Origin: Bradyrhizobium sp. NP1
Lineage (GTDB): Bacteria; Pseudomonadota; Alphaproteobacteria; Rhizobiales; Xanthobacteraceae
Length of the DNA stretch: 64,000 nt
NCBI RefSeq assembly: GCF_030378205.1
Contig: NZ_CP127385.1
Span: forward strand, 186,001-250,000
Direction: 5' to 3'
Below the pieces are notes generated by a model. That model saw only the letters and a program-made list of their open reading frames with translations, made no database searches and had not been told where the DNA came from. Made by a program: the position numbers and the translations under genes. This document shows, piece after piece, positions 1-8,032 of this stretch (its first letter is position 1; every line of letters starts with the position of its first letter).

Positions 1-365
1 TCGCCGCTCCGGCCTTCGGACACCGCCTCGCTGGAAGCGGCCGGTTCGGTGGGACGCGCGGCCTGCGCGCGGCGCTCGGCCAGCGGCACCCATGACACGC
101 TGACATCGCCGGTCATGAAGGTCTGGCAGGCCATCCGGTAGCCCTGGCGAAACTCCTCCTCGGTGAGGTGCTTGCGCTCCTTCGGCTTGATCGCGTCGGT
201 GTTCTCGAGGCCCTGCTCGATGCGGCAGCGGCAGGTGCCGCACAGCCCGCCGCCGCATTTGAAGGGGATGCCGCCCTGCTCGCGCAGCGAGACGCGCAAC
301 AGGTTGCTGTTCTCGGGTGCGCTGACCGTCTTGCCGCCGTTGGTGATGAAGGTGACCTGGATCAT
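1..365 (-). CDS. [2Fe-2S] ferredoxin, C-terminus cut by window edge
   Basis: Small electron carrier of the plant/adrenodoxin-like fold. The N-terminus reads MIQVTFITNGGKTV, followed by the cluster-binding loop CGGGLCGTCRC (Cys about 37, 42 and 45) and a fourth cysteine in RMACQT about 32 residues later. That is the C-x4-C-x2-C...C pattern of [2Fe-2S] ferredoxins. After about residue 95 the chain becomes Ala/Glu-rich and runs out of the window, so the C-terminus is unseen. The ATG at 365 is the natural start. It follows a 101-aa gene by 19 bp on the same strand and is the last visible member of a run with a second ferredoxin and a diiron oxidase-like protein. It probably delivers electrons to that enzyme (inference). 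Confidence 0.85.
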   Translation of the reverse strand, partial: MIQVTFITNGGKTVSAPENSNLLRVSLREQGGIPFKCGGGLCGTCRCRIEQGLENTDAIKPKERKHLTEEEFRQGYRMACQTFMTGDVSVSWVPLAERRAQAARPTEPAASSEAVSEGRSG

Positions 366-384
366 CGTGCGCCGAGCCGATCCG

Positions 385-690
385 TCAGCCCGCGACCGCG
401 GTCTTGCGCAGCGCGGTCTGCATGTGCCCGAATGTGGTGAGGTGCTCGAGCTCCTTGTAGGCGCGCTCGCTGGTCTCGAACTTTTCCAGGAATTTGCACG
501 GCACGTCGTTGACGATCTCGGTCTCGTCCTCGACCACGCGGATCTTGGTGGAATCCTTGACGAGCTCGGCGATGACGAAATGCGCCTTCTTCTGTCCGTA
601 GAACAGGTAGTCGTAGGCTTCGAGCGCGCGCAGCCCGTCGCCGATCTCGGTCCTGAACTGTCCGGGCTTGCTGGTCAGGATGACATACAT
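385..690 (-). CDS. Conserved hypothetical protein, 101 aa, ferredoxin-cluster member
   Basis: I do not recognise the family. The product begins MYVILTSKPGQFRTEIG and is soluble and mixed-charge, with no membrane segment or signal peptide and a single cysteine (DVPCKF). The frame is open to 810, but that would overlap the upstream ferredoxin gene by about 100 bp and adds a low-complexity Arg/Ser stretch. The ATG at 690 is therefore preferred, 22 bp after the ferredoxin stop. It sits between two [2Fe-2S] ferredoxin genes downstream of a haem-oxygenase-like diiron protein, apparently in one transcript. A role as a small subunit or effector of that redox system is inference from context only. Confidence 0.7.
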   Translation of the reverse strand: MYVILTSKPGQFRTEIGDGLRALEAYDYLFYGQKKAHFVIAELVKDSTKIRVVEDETEIVNDVPCKFLEKFETSERAYKELEHLTTFGHMQTALRKTAVAG

Positions 691-712
691 GACGGACTCC
701 TGTGGGATCGCT

Positions 713-1075
713 TCACCGTTCGGCCGGCGCGGCCTGCTGCGCGGCGGCTTGCGCAACATCGGGCTTGAGCGGCTCGAGCGGAACCTTGTCCTGCTCGAGC
801 TCGATGTCATGACTGAGCCAGAGCTGGCAGATCAGGCGATAGCCTTGCTCGAGCCGCGGGCCCAGCCGCTGCTTTTCCTTCCAGTTGGGCTCCGGCAGAT
901 GCTCGGCGCCCTTGAGCACGCGGCACGCGCATTTGGCGCATTTCCCCATGCCGCAGCCGTAACGCAGGTTGGGATGGGGAAACTGGCGGATGCCGGCCTT
1001 CACGACGAGATTGGTATTTTCCGCAATCTCGCCCTGATAGGTGTTGCCGTCGCGATGCAGGGTGACGGTCGGCAC
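713..1075 (-). CDS. [2Fe-2S] ferredoxin, second copy
   Basis: A 120-aa ferredoxin related to the one at 1-365. The cluster loop reads YGCGMGKCAKCAC, with a fourth cysteine in RLICQLW, giving C-x4-C-x2-C...C. The tail is Ala/Gln/Pro-rich. The start is GTG at 1075, three bases after the TGA (1081-1079) of the upstream diiron-protein gene, so translational coupling is likely. Two different dedicated ferredoxins behind one oxidase-like gene is unusual. They may serve different redox steps or partners (inference). Confidence 0.85.
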   Translation of the reverse strand: MPTVTLHRDGNTYQGEIAENTNLVVKAGIRQFPHPNLRYGCGMGKCAKCACRVLKGAEHLPEPNWKEKQRLGPRLEQGYRLICQLWLSHDIELEQDKVPLEPLKPDVAQAAAQQAAPAER

Positions 1076-1078
1076 TGA

Positions 1079-1849
1079 TCAGGCCTGCAGCAGCTGGCGT
1101 TCGTCGGCAGGAACCTTCTGGCCCACGTTCTCGATCTCGCTCATCGGGATGTCCTTGGCGACATAGTCCCAATAAAGCGCGGTGGTGTAGAGCAGCCGCA
1201 TCTGGGCGCCGACCTCGCAGATCTTCAGGCAGCGCTGCTGCAGGTCGACGGTGTTGGCGTGCTCCAGCACGATCTGGTAGCCGCGCTCGCCGTGGATCTC
1301 GTCGGAGACGATATGCAGGTCGAAGAACTCGACCTCCTCGTCGGTGAACTTGTATTTTTCGCGCAGCGTCGGCGTCTGCCGGCGATAGATCGACGGCACC
1401 TGCGATTCCAGTCCGACCACGAGGCCGGCGACCGCGACGATCGGGTCCTCGCGCATGGCAACCGCATAGCACCAGCTCTGCAGGCCGCGGGTGGTCGGCG
1501 TCATGTTGTCGGGGTCGATCACCCGCTCGCGTGTGGTGCCGCAGGCTTCGGCGAAACGGATCAGGAGATCGGTATGGCGGTCGCCGCCGATCTCTTCCTC
1601 GTACATGTTGGCGAGCAGGAAATCCTTGGCCTCGGTGAAGCGCTCGGGCATCCGCGCATAGATGCAGGCGAGGTAATCGGCGAACGGGCCGACATAATGG
1701 TAGTGATTCTCGGCCCAGCTCGCGAGATGCGCGCGGCTGAGCTTGCCGCTGGCCCAGGCGATGCTGAACGGCGCCTTGTTGGCGCTTTTGCCCTTGATGG
1801 CGTTTTCGAGCGCGGTGCGGAATTCCACGTGATTCATCAGCTCAGGCAT
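1079..1849 (-). CDS. Haem-oxygenase-like diiron oxidase (HDO/PqqC/TenA-type fold)
   Basis: A helical protein of about 256 aa. Counted from the ATG at 1849, it carries what look like all six metal ligands of haem-oxygenase-like diiron oxidases: Glu85-x6-His92 in EEEIGGDRH, Glu148 in VGLES, and His179-x3-Asp183-x2-His186 in DLHIVSDEIHGE. Known members (CADD, UndA, BesC, SznF) use O2 to cleave or hydroxylate fatty acids or amino-acid-derived substrates; the substrate here is unknown. I chose ATG 1849 because AGGGAG lies 7 nt upstream; a GTG at 1873 would add 8 residues. It is the first gene of a run with two ferredoxins and a small protein. A divergent promoter region with two palindromes lies upstream. 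The broad family name could also be given as TenA/THI-4 or PqqC-like. Confidence 0.8.
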   Translation of the reverse strand: MPELMNHVEFRTALENAIKGKSANKAPFSIAWASGKLSRAHLASWAENHYHYVGPFADYLACIYARMPERFTEAKDFLLANMYEEEIGGDRHTDLLIRFAEACGTTRERVIDPDNMTPTTRGLQSWCYAVAMREDPIVAVAGLVVGLESQVPSIYRRQTPTLREKYKFTDEEVEFFDLHIVSDEIHGERGYQIVLEHANTVDLQQRCLKICEVGAQMRLLYTTALYWDYVAKDIPMSEIENVGQKVPADERQLLQA

Positions 1850-1906
1850 CGGTTCGCTCCCTGTGGTGGCCACCCGCTCGTGCAGGCAGGAAATCTTCCA
1901 TCAGCT

Positions 1907-1925
1907 ATTGTATACTGCATACAAT
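1907..1925. promoter_or_regulatory. Palindromic operator candidate, ATTGTAT-N5-ATACAAT
   Basis: Perfect 7-bp inverted repeat with a 5-bp spacer (ACTGC), about 58 bp upstream of the diiron-oxidase start. The half-site TTGTAT matches the other palindrome in the same promoter region. The form resembles operators of FadR-subfamily GntR regulators; that assignment is inference. Confidence 0.55.
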
Positions 1926-2025
1926 TGATGTAAGTCAATGACAGAAAATGAGACGCTCGACGGCCGCAAAGTTGCGGAACTAGCCACGATAGAAGCCCAA
2001 GCGAGCGCAAAACCAGATTCGATGC

Positions 2026-2037
2026 ATTGTATACAAT
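2026..2037. promoter_or_regulatory. Palindromic operator candidate, ATTGTATACAAT
   Basis: Perfect 12-bp palindrome in front of the permease gene, with the same TTGTAT half-site as the copy at 1907-1925. The pair suggests one regulator controls both divergent operons. Confidence 0.55.
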
Positions 2038-2077
2038 ATCGGGTCAATCATCGTCAACCGGTCTCGGGGGGAGAGCC

Positions 2078-3625
2078 ATGACAGGACAGATTTCGATCAC
2101 CGCCGCCCATTGGGCCTATCTCGCCGGCGTCGCGGCCGTGGTGCTGACCATGATCCTGCGCGCCAATGTCGTGGTGCCCTCGATCGCCGCGACCTTCCTG
2201 GTCGCGCTTGCCTGGACCGCAAGCCCGGTGGCCGCGCTGTCCAGCATCTTCAATGCGAGCTTCGTGGCGGCCAAGGAGCTGTTCAACATCTTCCTGGTGA
2301 TCGCGCTGATCACCGCGCTGCTGAATGCGCTGAAGACGCTGCGCTCCGACGTGCGCATGGTGCAGCCGTTCCGGCTGATCATGACCAACGGCCATTCGGC
2401 CTTCTTCATTCTCGCGGCCGTCACCTACGTGATCTCGCTCTTCTTCTGGCCGACGCCGGCGGTGCCGCTGGTTTCCGCGGTGCTGCTGCCGGCTGCGATC
2501 GCGGCGGGGCTGTCGCCGCTCGCCGGCGCCATGGCGATCGCGATCGCCGGCCAGGGCATGGCGCTGTCGTCGGATTATGTGATCGGGGTGGCGCCCGGCA
2601 TCAGCGCCAAGGCGGCAGGGGCTGCGATCAGCGCGGCGGCGGTTGCCGATCGCGCGCTGGCGCTGTCGCTGATCACGGGCGGCGTCGCGCTGGTGCTCGC
2701 CTATTTCTCGATCCGCAAGTCGATCAAGCCCGGCAGCGAGGCGCTGCTCGACGCCTGGCAGCGGCAATCCGGCAATGGCGAGGCCGCGCGGCTGGAGACG
2801 GCCGGCAGTTTCGACAAGGCCGAGATCGCCCGCGGCACCAGCTATGACGAACCGCTCGCGATCGACGCCAGGCTGCGCCAGCATCTGCCGCTGAACGAAA
2901 AGCGCCGGGCGTTCAGGTCAAAGCTGTTTGCGATTCTCACGCCGCTCGGCTTTGCCGTGGTGATTGCGCTGATGGTGCTGCCGAAGCTCGGCGTGCGCGG
3001 CTTGCCGGAACTCAAGGGCGGCGATGCGGCCGCGCTGGTCGGCGGCATGGGCACGGCGCTGATGATCCTGGCCACGATCGCCGCCGAAGGCGCGCGCAAG
3101 AGCCTCGATGTCTGCGCCGACCACATCACCGACGGCTTCGTGTTCGCCTTCAAGGCCATGGGCTCGGTGCTGCCGATCGCCGGCTTCTTCTTCCTCGGCG
3201 CCGGCGGCGAGCTTGCTTCCGGCATTCTCAACGTGCCCGCCGCGCAGGCGCCGCCGCTCTTGTTCGACCTGATCCAGACCGCGCAGGCCTTCATTCCGCA
3301 CAACCACTACCTGGTCGCCTTCGGCGTGCTGATCGTCGGCATGATCACCGGCATCGACGGCTCCGGCTTTGCCGGGCTGCCGCTGACCGGCTCGCTTTCG
3401 GGCGCGCTCGGCCCGACTGTCGGCCTCGATGTCACGACGCTCTGCGCGGTGGGTCAGATGGGATCGGTATGGACCGGCGGCGGCACCTTGATCGCCTGGT
3501 CATCCCTGATCGCGGTGGCCGGATTTGCCCGTGTCCCGGTGCTCGACACCGTGCGGGTCCTGTTGGGGCCGGTGCTGGCGGGCCTGTTCGTCGCCACCAC
3601 CTGCGCCGTTCTGTTCTGGAGCTAG
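2078..3625 (+). CDS. Multi-pass permease, ion-transporter-like, substrate unknown
   Basis: A 515-aa integral membrane protein with about 12 hydrophobic segments split by a hydrophilic loop near residues 210-285. Segments such as VVLTMILRANVVVPSIAAT and the Gly-rich C-terminal part (GMITGIDGSGFAGLPL) suggest a secondary carrier of the broad ion-transporter type that moves organic acids. I cannot name the family with confidence. The start is ATG 2078 behind a GGGGGGAGAG ribosome site; an upstream in-frame ATG at 2027 lies in the palindrome region and is unlikely. The aldehyde dehydrogenase follows after 5 bp, so the substrate is probably oxidised through an aldehyde intermediate (inference). 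Confidence 0.75.
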   Translation: MTGQISITAAHWAYLAGVAAVVLTMILRANVVVPSIAATFLVALAWTASPVAALSSIFNASFVAAKELFNIFLVIALITALLNALKTLRSDVRMVQPFRLIMTNGHSAFFILAAVTYVISLFFWPTPAVPLVSAVLLPAAIAAGLSPLAGAMAIAIAGQGMALSSDYVIGVAPGISAKAAGAAISAAAVADRALALSLITGGVALVLAYFSIRKSIKPGSEALLDAWQRQSGNGEAARLETAGSFDKAEIARGTSYDEPLAIDARLRQHLPLNEKRRAFRSKLFAILTPLGFAVVIALMVLPKLGVRGLPELKGGDAAALVGGMGTALMILATIAAEGARKSLDVCADHITDGFVFAFKAMGSVLPIAGFFFLGAGGELASGILNVPAAQAPPLLFDLIQTAQAFIPHNHYLVAFGVLIVGMITGIDGSGFAGLPLTGSLSGALGPTVGLDVTTLCAVGQMGSVWTGGGTLIAWSSLIAVAGFARVPVLDTVRVLLGPVLAGLFVATTCAVLFWS

Positions 3626-3630
3626 AAACA

Positions 3631-5124
3631 ATGGCAGAGATGATGGCAACGCGTGCGGCGGCGATCGCCGCGGACAAGATCGAGGCATTCAGGAATTACA
3701 TCGACGGAGAATGGGTCGACGGCGGAAGCGGCGAGTGGCTCGACAACGTCAATCCCGCCGATACGAGCGATATCGTCGGCCGCTTTCCCGCCTCGACTGC
3801 TGAGGACGCGGAGCGCGCCGTCCGCGCCGCCGCCGCAGCCTTTGCTGCCTGGCGCAAGACGCCGGTCACCGCGCGCGCGAAAATCCTCAACCAGGCGGCC
3901 GGCTATCTCGAAGCCAACGCCGAGCGCTTTGCCGCCGAGTTGACGCGCGAGCAGGGCAAGGCGCTCAACCTTGCCAAGGACGAGATCCTGCGCTCGGCGC
4001 AGACGCTGCGCTTCTATGCGGTCGAAGGCCAGTCCTTCACCGGCGAGATCTTCCCCCAGGACGACGCCAACATGACCGTCTACACCGAGCGCGAACCGCT
4101 CGGCGTGGTCTCGATCATCACGCCCTGGAATTTTCCGGTCTCGATCCCCGCGCGCAAGATCGCGCCGGCGCTGATCACCGGCAATACGGTGGTGTTCAAG
4201 CCGTCGTCGGATGCTCCGCTGTCGGGCTACCGCCTCACCGAGGCATTCGTGCAGGCCGGCATCCCGAAGGGCGTGCTCAACTTCATCAGCGGCCGCGCCG
4301 GCGATGTCGGCGCTGCGATCACCACACCGCCTGTGGTGCGGGCGATCTCGTTCACCGGCTCGACCGCGGCGGGCGAGCAGATCCATCGCTCGGTCGGCAT
4401 CACCACCCGCACGCAGATGGAGCTTGGCGGCAAGAACCCGCTGATCGTCATGGACGACGCTGATCTCGACCAGGCAGTCGACCTCGCGGTGAAGGGCGGG
4501 CTGTCGCTGACGGGCCAGGCCTGCACCGGCACCAGCCGCGTGCTTGTCATGCGCGAGGTCAAGGCGGCGTTCACGGACAAGCTGATCGCCCGGGTCAAGG
4601 CGCTCAAGATCGGCAGCGGCATGGCTGCCGGCACCGACATCACCCCGCTGGCGACCGCGCGCCAGCTCGAAACCGTGCTGCGCTATATCGAGATCGGCAA
4701 GCGCGAGGCGCGCCTGCTCTATGGCGGCGAGCACCTGCGCGGGCCCGGCTATGACAGCGGGTACTATGTATCGCCGGCGATCTTCAGCGACGTGACGCAG
4801 GAGATGCGCATTGCGCGCGAGGAGATCTTCGGCCCGGTGCTCGCGCTGATCGAGGTGACGAGCTATGAGGATGCGATCCGGAAAGCCAACGACAGCGAGT
4901 ATGGCCTGTCCGCGGCGATCGCCACCCGCAACCCGAAGCTGATGCACGCCTTTGCGCGCGACATCGAATCCGGCACGGTGAAGATCAACCGCACGACGAC
5001 GGGCAACCTGATCAACGCGCCGTTCGGCGGCCTCAAGCGCTCCAGCACCTCGACCTTCCGGGAATCCGGCCGCGCCGGGCTCGAGTTCTACACCCAGATC
5101 AAGACGATCTATCGCGGCGTTTGA
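3631..5124 (+). CDS. NAD(P)-dependent aldehyde dehydrogenase, 2,5-dioxovalerate (KGSA) dehydrogenase-like
   Basis: A 497-aa ALDH-superfamily enzyme. Visible catalytic residues are Asn167 in TPWNFP, Glu264 in MELGGKNP and nucleophile Cys298 in GQACTGTSR. The C-terminal signature FGGLKRSSTSTFRE resembles alpha-ketoglutaric-semialdehyde dehydrogenases of sugar-acid pathways, which make 2-oxoglutarate; assignment beyond aldehyde dehydrogenase is tentative. Start ATG 3631 lies 5 bp after the permease stop. A longer frame from 3469 overlaps the permease and is rejected. It is the middle gene of a permease-ALDH-GlcG operon. Confidence 0.85.
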   Translation: MAEMMATRAAAIAADKIEAFRNYIDGEWVDGGSGEWLDNVNPADTSDIVGRFPASTAEDAERAVRAAAAAFAAWRKTPVTARAKILNQAAGYLEANAERFAAELTREQGKALNLAKDEILRSAQTLRFYAVEGQSFTGEIFPQDDANMTVYTEREPLGVVSIITPWNFPVSIPARKIAPALITGNTVVFKPSSDAPLSGYRLTEAFVQAGIPKGVLNFISGRAGDVGAAITTPPVVRAISFTGSTAAGEQIHRSVGITTRTQMELGGKNPLIVMDDADLDQAVDLAVKGGLSLTGQACTGTSRVLVMREVKAAFTDKLIARVKALKIGSGMAAGTDITPLATARQLETVLRYIEIGKREARLLYGGEHLRGPGYDSGYYVSPAIFSDVTQEMRIAREEIFGPVLALIEVTSYEDAIRKANDSEYGLSAAIATRNPKLMHAFARDIESGTVKINRTTTGNLINAPFGGLKRSSTSTFRESGRAGLEFYTQIKTIYRGV

Positions 5125-5150
5125 CGCCGCCAACAAACGGAAACAACGAC

Positions 5151-5627
5151 ATGCGATCCTTTCTCAAGCTCGAACGCACCGAAGCTCGCCTGATGGCGGA
5201 GGCCGCCTTGCGCAAGGCCGCAGACATCAAGGTGCTGGAGACGGTGTGCATCACCGACGATGGCGGCTTCCCGCTTCTGCTCGAACGCATGGACGGCGCG
5301 CGGGTGACGGGTCCTCAGATCGCCTGGAACAAGGCGTTCACCGCGGCAGGACACAAGCGCTCGACCCATCTGTTCAACCAGGCGCCGAACGGCCCGGCGC
5401 TGCCGGGCAACGAGGCGTTCGGAATTCAATGGAGTTTTGAAGGAAAATTCGCAGTGTTCGTCGGCGGCTTTCCCATCGTGGTCGATGGCGAGGTGATCGG
5501 CGGCGTAGGCCTCAGCGGCGGCAATGGCGAGCAGGACACGGCCTGTGGACTTGCCGCGCTCGCCGCACTTCAGGAGCATCTCGGCACCAGCCATAAGGTG
5601 CTGGTTCAGGCCGACCTCAAGCTTTGA
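5151..5627 (+). CDS. GlcG/HbpS-family (DUF336) protein
   Basis: A 158-aa soluble protein with the Gly-rich features of the GlcG/HbpS family: VCITDDGGFPLLLERMDG, VFVGGFPIVVDGEVIGGVG and GLSGGNGEQD. Members include haem-binding HbpS and accessory proteins of glycolate and diol pathways; their biochemical role is poorly defined. Start ATG 5151 is 26 bp after the dehydrogenase stop, and the longer frame from 5121 has no better ribosome site. It is the last gene of the operon, so it probably assists the same catabolic route (inference). Confidence 0.8.
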   Translation: MRSFLKLERTEARLMAEAALRKAADIKVLETVCITDDGGFPLLLERMDGARVTGPQIAWNKAFTAAGHKRSTHLFNQAPNGPALPGNEAFGIQWSFEGKFAVFVGGFPIVVDGEVIGGVGLSGGNGEQDTACGLAALAALQEHLGTSHKVLVQADLKL

Positions 5628-5773
5628 AGTTTCGCAAGTAAATCGAGAGGGTTAGATAGGCGAATCAGCGCCGGCGCCTGGCAGTCCGCCCGGCCTCCGC
5701 CCTCGATGTTCTCGCAATGTTCTTGTCCTCTTCCATGCTTTCCGCTACCGTGGATTGCGGAAGAAGGGGCAGC

Positions 5774-7312
5774 ATGGTCCAGCGCGTTTCCACCGTCGCC
5801 TTTGAGGGGATCGAGGCCCGCGCGGTCGACGTGCAGGTGCAGGTGTCGCCTGGCCTGCCGGCGTTTCACGTCGTCGGGCTTGCCGACAAGGCGGTCTCGG
5901 AGGCGCGCGAGCGGGTGCGCTCGGCCCTGATCGCCTCGGGGCTGGCGCTGCCGGCGCGGCGAATCACCGTCAACCTCGCGCCCGCCGACCTGCCCAAGGA
6001 AGGCAGCCATTATGATCTGCCGATCGCGCTTGGCCTGATGGCGGCGATCGGCGCGATTCCTTCCGACGCGCTTTCCGGCTTCACCGTGCTCGGCGAGCTC
6101 GGGCTCGACGGCTCCATCGCAGCAGTCGCAGGCGTCTTGCCGGCGGCGATCGGCGCCAATGCGCGCGAGGAGGGCCTGATCTGCCCGGCGGCCTGCGGCA
6201 GCGAGGCGGCCTGGGCGAGCCCGGACATCGAGATCATTGCCGCCAGCTCGCTGATCCAGATCGCCAACCACTTCAAGGGCACGCAGGTGCTGTCGCGGCC
6301 GACGCCGCGGGTGCACGAGGCGGCCTCCGAGACGCTCGACCTGCGCGACATCAAGGGCCAGGAAAGCGCCAAGCGCGCGCTCGAGATCGCGGCTGCCGGC
6401 GGCCACCACCTGCTCATGATCGGCGCACCCGGCGCCGGCAAGTCGATGCTGGCGGCGCGGCTGCCCTCGATCCTGCCGCCGCTGTCGCCGTCGGAGCTCT
6501 TGGACGTCTCGATGATCGCCTCCGTGGCCGGCGAGATCGAAGGCGGAGCGCTGACCGCGCGGCGGCCGTTCCGCAGCCCGCATCATTCCGCGAGCATGGC
6601 CGCGCTGACCGGCGGCGGCATCCGCGCCAAGCCAGGCGAAATCTCGCTTGCCCATCACGGCGTGCTGTTCCTCGACGAGCTGCCGGAGTTCGATCCGCGT
6701 GTGCTGGATTCGCTGCGCCAGCCGCTGGAGAACGGCGAGGTCGCGGTCTCCCGCGCCAATCATCGCGTCACTTACCCTGCGCGCTTCATGCTGGTCGCGG
6801 CGATGAACCCGTGCCGCTGCGGCAACGCCTTCGAGCCGGGCTATTCCTGCAAGCGCGCACCGATCGAGCGCTGCACCTCCGACTACCAGATGCGGATCTC
6901 CGGCCCGCTGATGGACCGTATCGACCTGCGCATCGAGGTGCCGGCTGTCACCGCCGCCGACCTGATTCTGCCGCCGCCGGCGGAAGGATCAGCGGAGGTC
7001 GCCGCGCGCGTGGCCGCGGCACGCGATGTTCAGACGGCGCGCTTTGCGGCGGCCGGCCTGCCGCATGTCCGCACCAATGCAGAAGCGCCCGCGGCGCTGT
7101 TGGAACAGATCGCGCAGCCCGACGCGCAAGGCGCCAAGCTGCTGCGCGAGGCCGCCGAGACCATGCGGCTGTCGGCGCGCGGCTATCATCGCGTGCTGCG
7201 CGTGGCGCGCACCCTCGCCGACCTCGACGGCGCCGAGAAGGTCGGTCGCCTCCATCTTGCCGAAGCGCTGTCCTACCGCGCGCTCGCCGAGGACGCGCGG
7301 CGGGCGGCATAA
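5774..7312 (+). CDS. comM: ComM/YifB-family Mg-chelatase-like AAA+ ATPase
   Basis: A 512-aa protein with an N-terminal Lon-protease-S16-like domain (residues 1-170) and an AAA+ module carrying Walker A GAPGAGKSM, Walker B LFLDELPEF and the arginine-rich C-terminal Mg-chelatase-type domain. A cysteine pair pattern (NPCRCGN...YSCKRAP) sits after the ATPase core. Characterised ComM is a hexameric helicase aiding branch migration in natural transformation. Start ATG 5774 is preceded by AAGGGG; the in-frame ATG at 5717 is longer than the family norm. It stands alone between unrelated operons. Confidence 0.93.
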   Translation: MVQRVSTVAFEGIEARAVDVQVQVSPGLPAFHVVGLADKAVSEARERVRSALIASGLALPARRITVNLAPADLPKEGSHYDLPIALGLMAAIGAIPSDALSGFTVLGELGLDGSIAAVAGVLPAAIGANAREEGLICPAACGSEAAWASPDIEIIAASSLIQIANHFKGTQVLSRPTPRVHEAASETLDLRDIKGQESAKRALEIAAAGGHHLLMIGAPGAGKSMLAARLPSILPPLSPSELLDVSMIASVAGEIEGGALTARRPFRSPHHSASMAALTGGGIRAKPGEISLAHHGVLFLDELPEFDPRVLDSLRQPLENGEVAVSRANHRVTYPARFMLVAAMNPCRCGNAFEPGYSCKRAPIERCTSDYQMRISGPLMDRIDLRIEVPAVTAADLILPPPAEGSAEVAARVAAARDVQTARFAAAGLPHVRTNAEAPAALLEQIAQPDAQGAKLLREAAETMRLSARGYHRVLRVARTLADLDGAEKVGRLHLAEALSYRALAEDARRAA

Positions 7313-7421
7313 GCACGCGCCGACGCAGGCGCCATCAACGAGGCGGTAACGAGTTTTCTTTACCCTCCGCAAACCATAAGCGCGGGCCTGTCGCCGGCGC
7401 CGGTTTTGCGAGTGGCGTATC

Positions 7422-7889
7422 ATGTTGCGTTTCAAGGTCCTGGTCTCGGCGGTTCCCTTGCTTGCTGCAGCGATCCTGGCCCGGATTGAGTTTTTTCCAA
7501 GCCGGCAACCCTGCATCGCGGTCGGGCAGGATACGCTCCAGATCGCCACGGCTCCCTGGCACGCTGACCTGCGCGTCAGCTTCACCGATGATCCCGCGCT
7601 TGCCACCGTGCGGGTGGCGCTCGCCGACAGCGCGGACACCGCCGACTTCGCCGTGGTCGACGACATCGCCGACCCCAACGACAGCGCCTGCGAAGCCACG
7701 CCGGCGACCCAGTTCGTGGCCATGACCGCCGTCCCGTCCACCGCGGCACCGGTCATCTATCTTGCGTCGACGGGTCCGGCCGACTTCCGCATCTTCGTCC
7801 GCTCCAGCAGGTTCACCCCCCGCGAGGCGGCGGCGCTGATCGTCGGCGCCCGCGGCGAGCGGCTGCATCTCGCCCAAGCCTCGCTCTGA
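7422..7889 (+). CDS. Hypothetical exported protein, 155 aa
   Basis: I do not recognise a domain. The N-terminus (MLRFKVLVSAVPLLAAAI) looks like a signal peptide or anchor. The rest is Ala/Asp-rich and ends with a hydrophilic segment (FTPREAAALIVGARGERL). It lies 143 bp upstream of the hybrid histidine kinase on the same strand, so it could act with it as a periplasmic input protein; this is inference from position only. Confidence 0.6.
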   Translation: MLRFKVLVSAVPLLAAAILARIEFFPSRQPCIAVGQDTLQIATAPWHADLRVSFTDDPALATVRVALADSADTADFAVVDDIADPNDSACEATPATQFVAMTAVPSTAAPVIYLASTGPADFRIFVRSSRFTPREAAALIVGARGERLHLAQASL

Positions 7890-8032
7890 AGCAGCGGATT
7901 AACCGTTCATCAACCCTGTTCGCAGCGGTTGCGCGAAACAGGACAGGCTTCAAGCACTTCGCAAGATCGGCCGCGCATCGTCGTCGCGGCCAGCGAACCG
8001 CAAACAGAAAAACAATCCCGAGGTAATCAGCG

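Larger units (their letters stand above)
1850..2077. promoter_or_regulatory. Divergent promoter region between the diiron-oxidase and permease operons
   Basis: This 228-bp gap has no gene and separates two operons transcribed away from each other. It contains two related palindromes, at 1907-1925 and 2026-2037 (listed separately), one close to each gene start. The 2026-2037 site lies about 40 bp upstream of the permease ATG. No regulator gene is visible next to it, so the regulator may lie outside the window. Confidence 0.6.

Noticed and set aside
7893..7915. CtrA-like box ATTAACCGTTCATCAACC upstream of the hybrid kinase
   Set aside because: The second half is TCAA, not TTAA, and a single near match is expected by chance.
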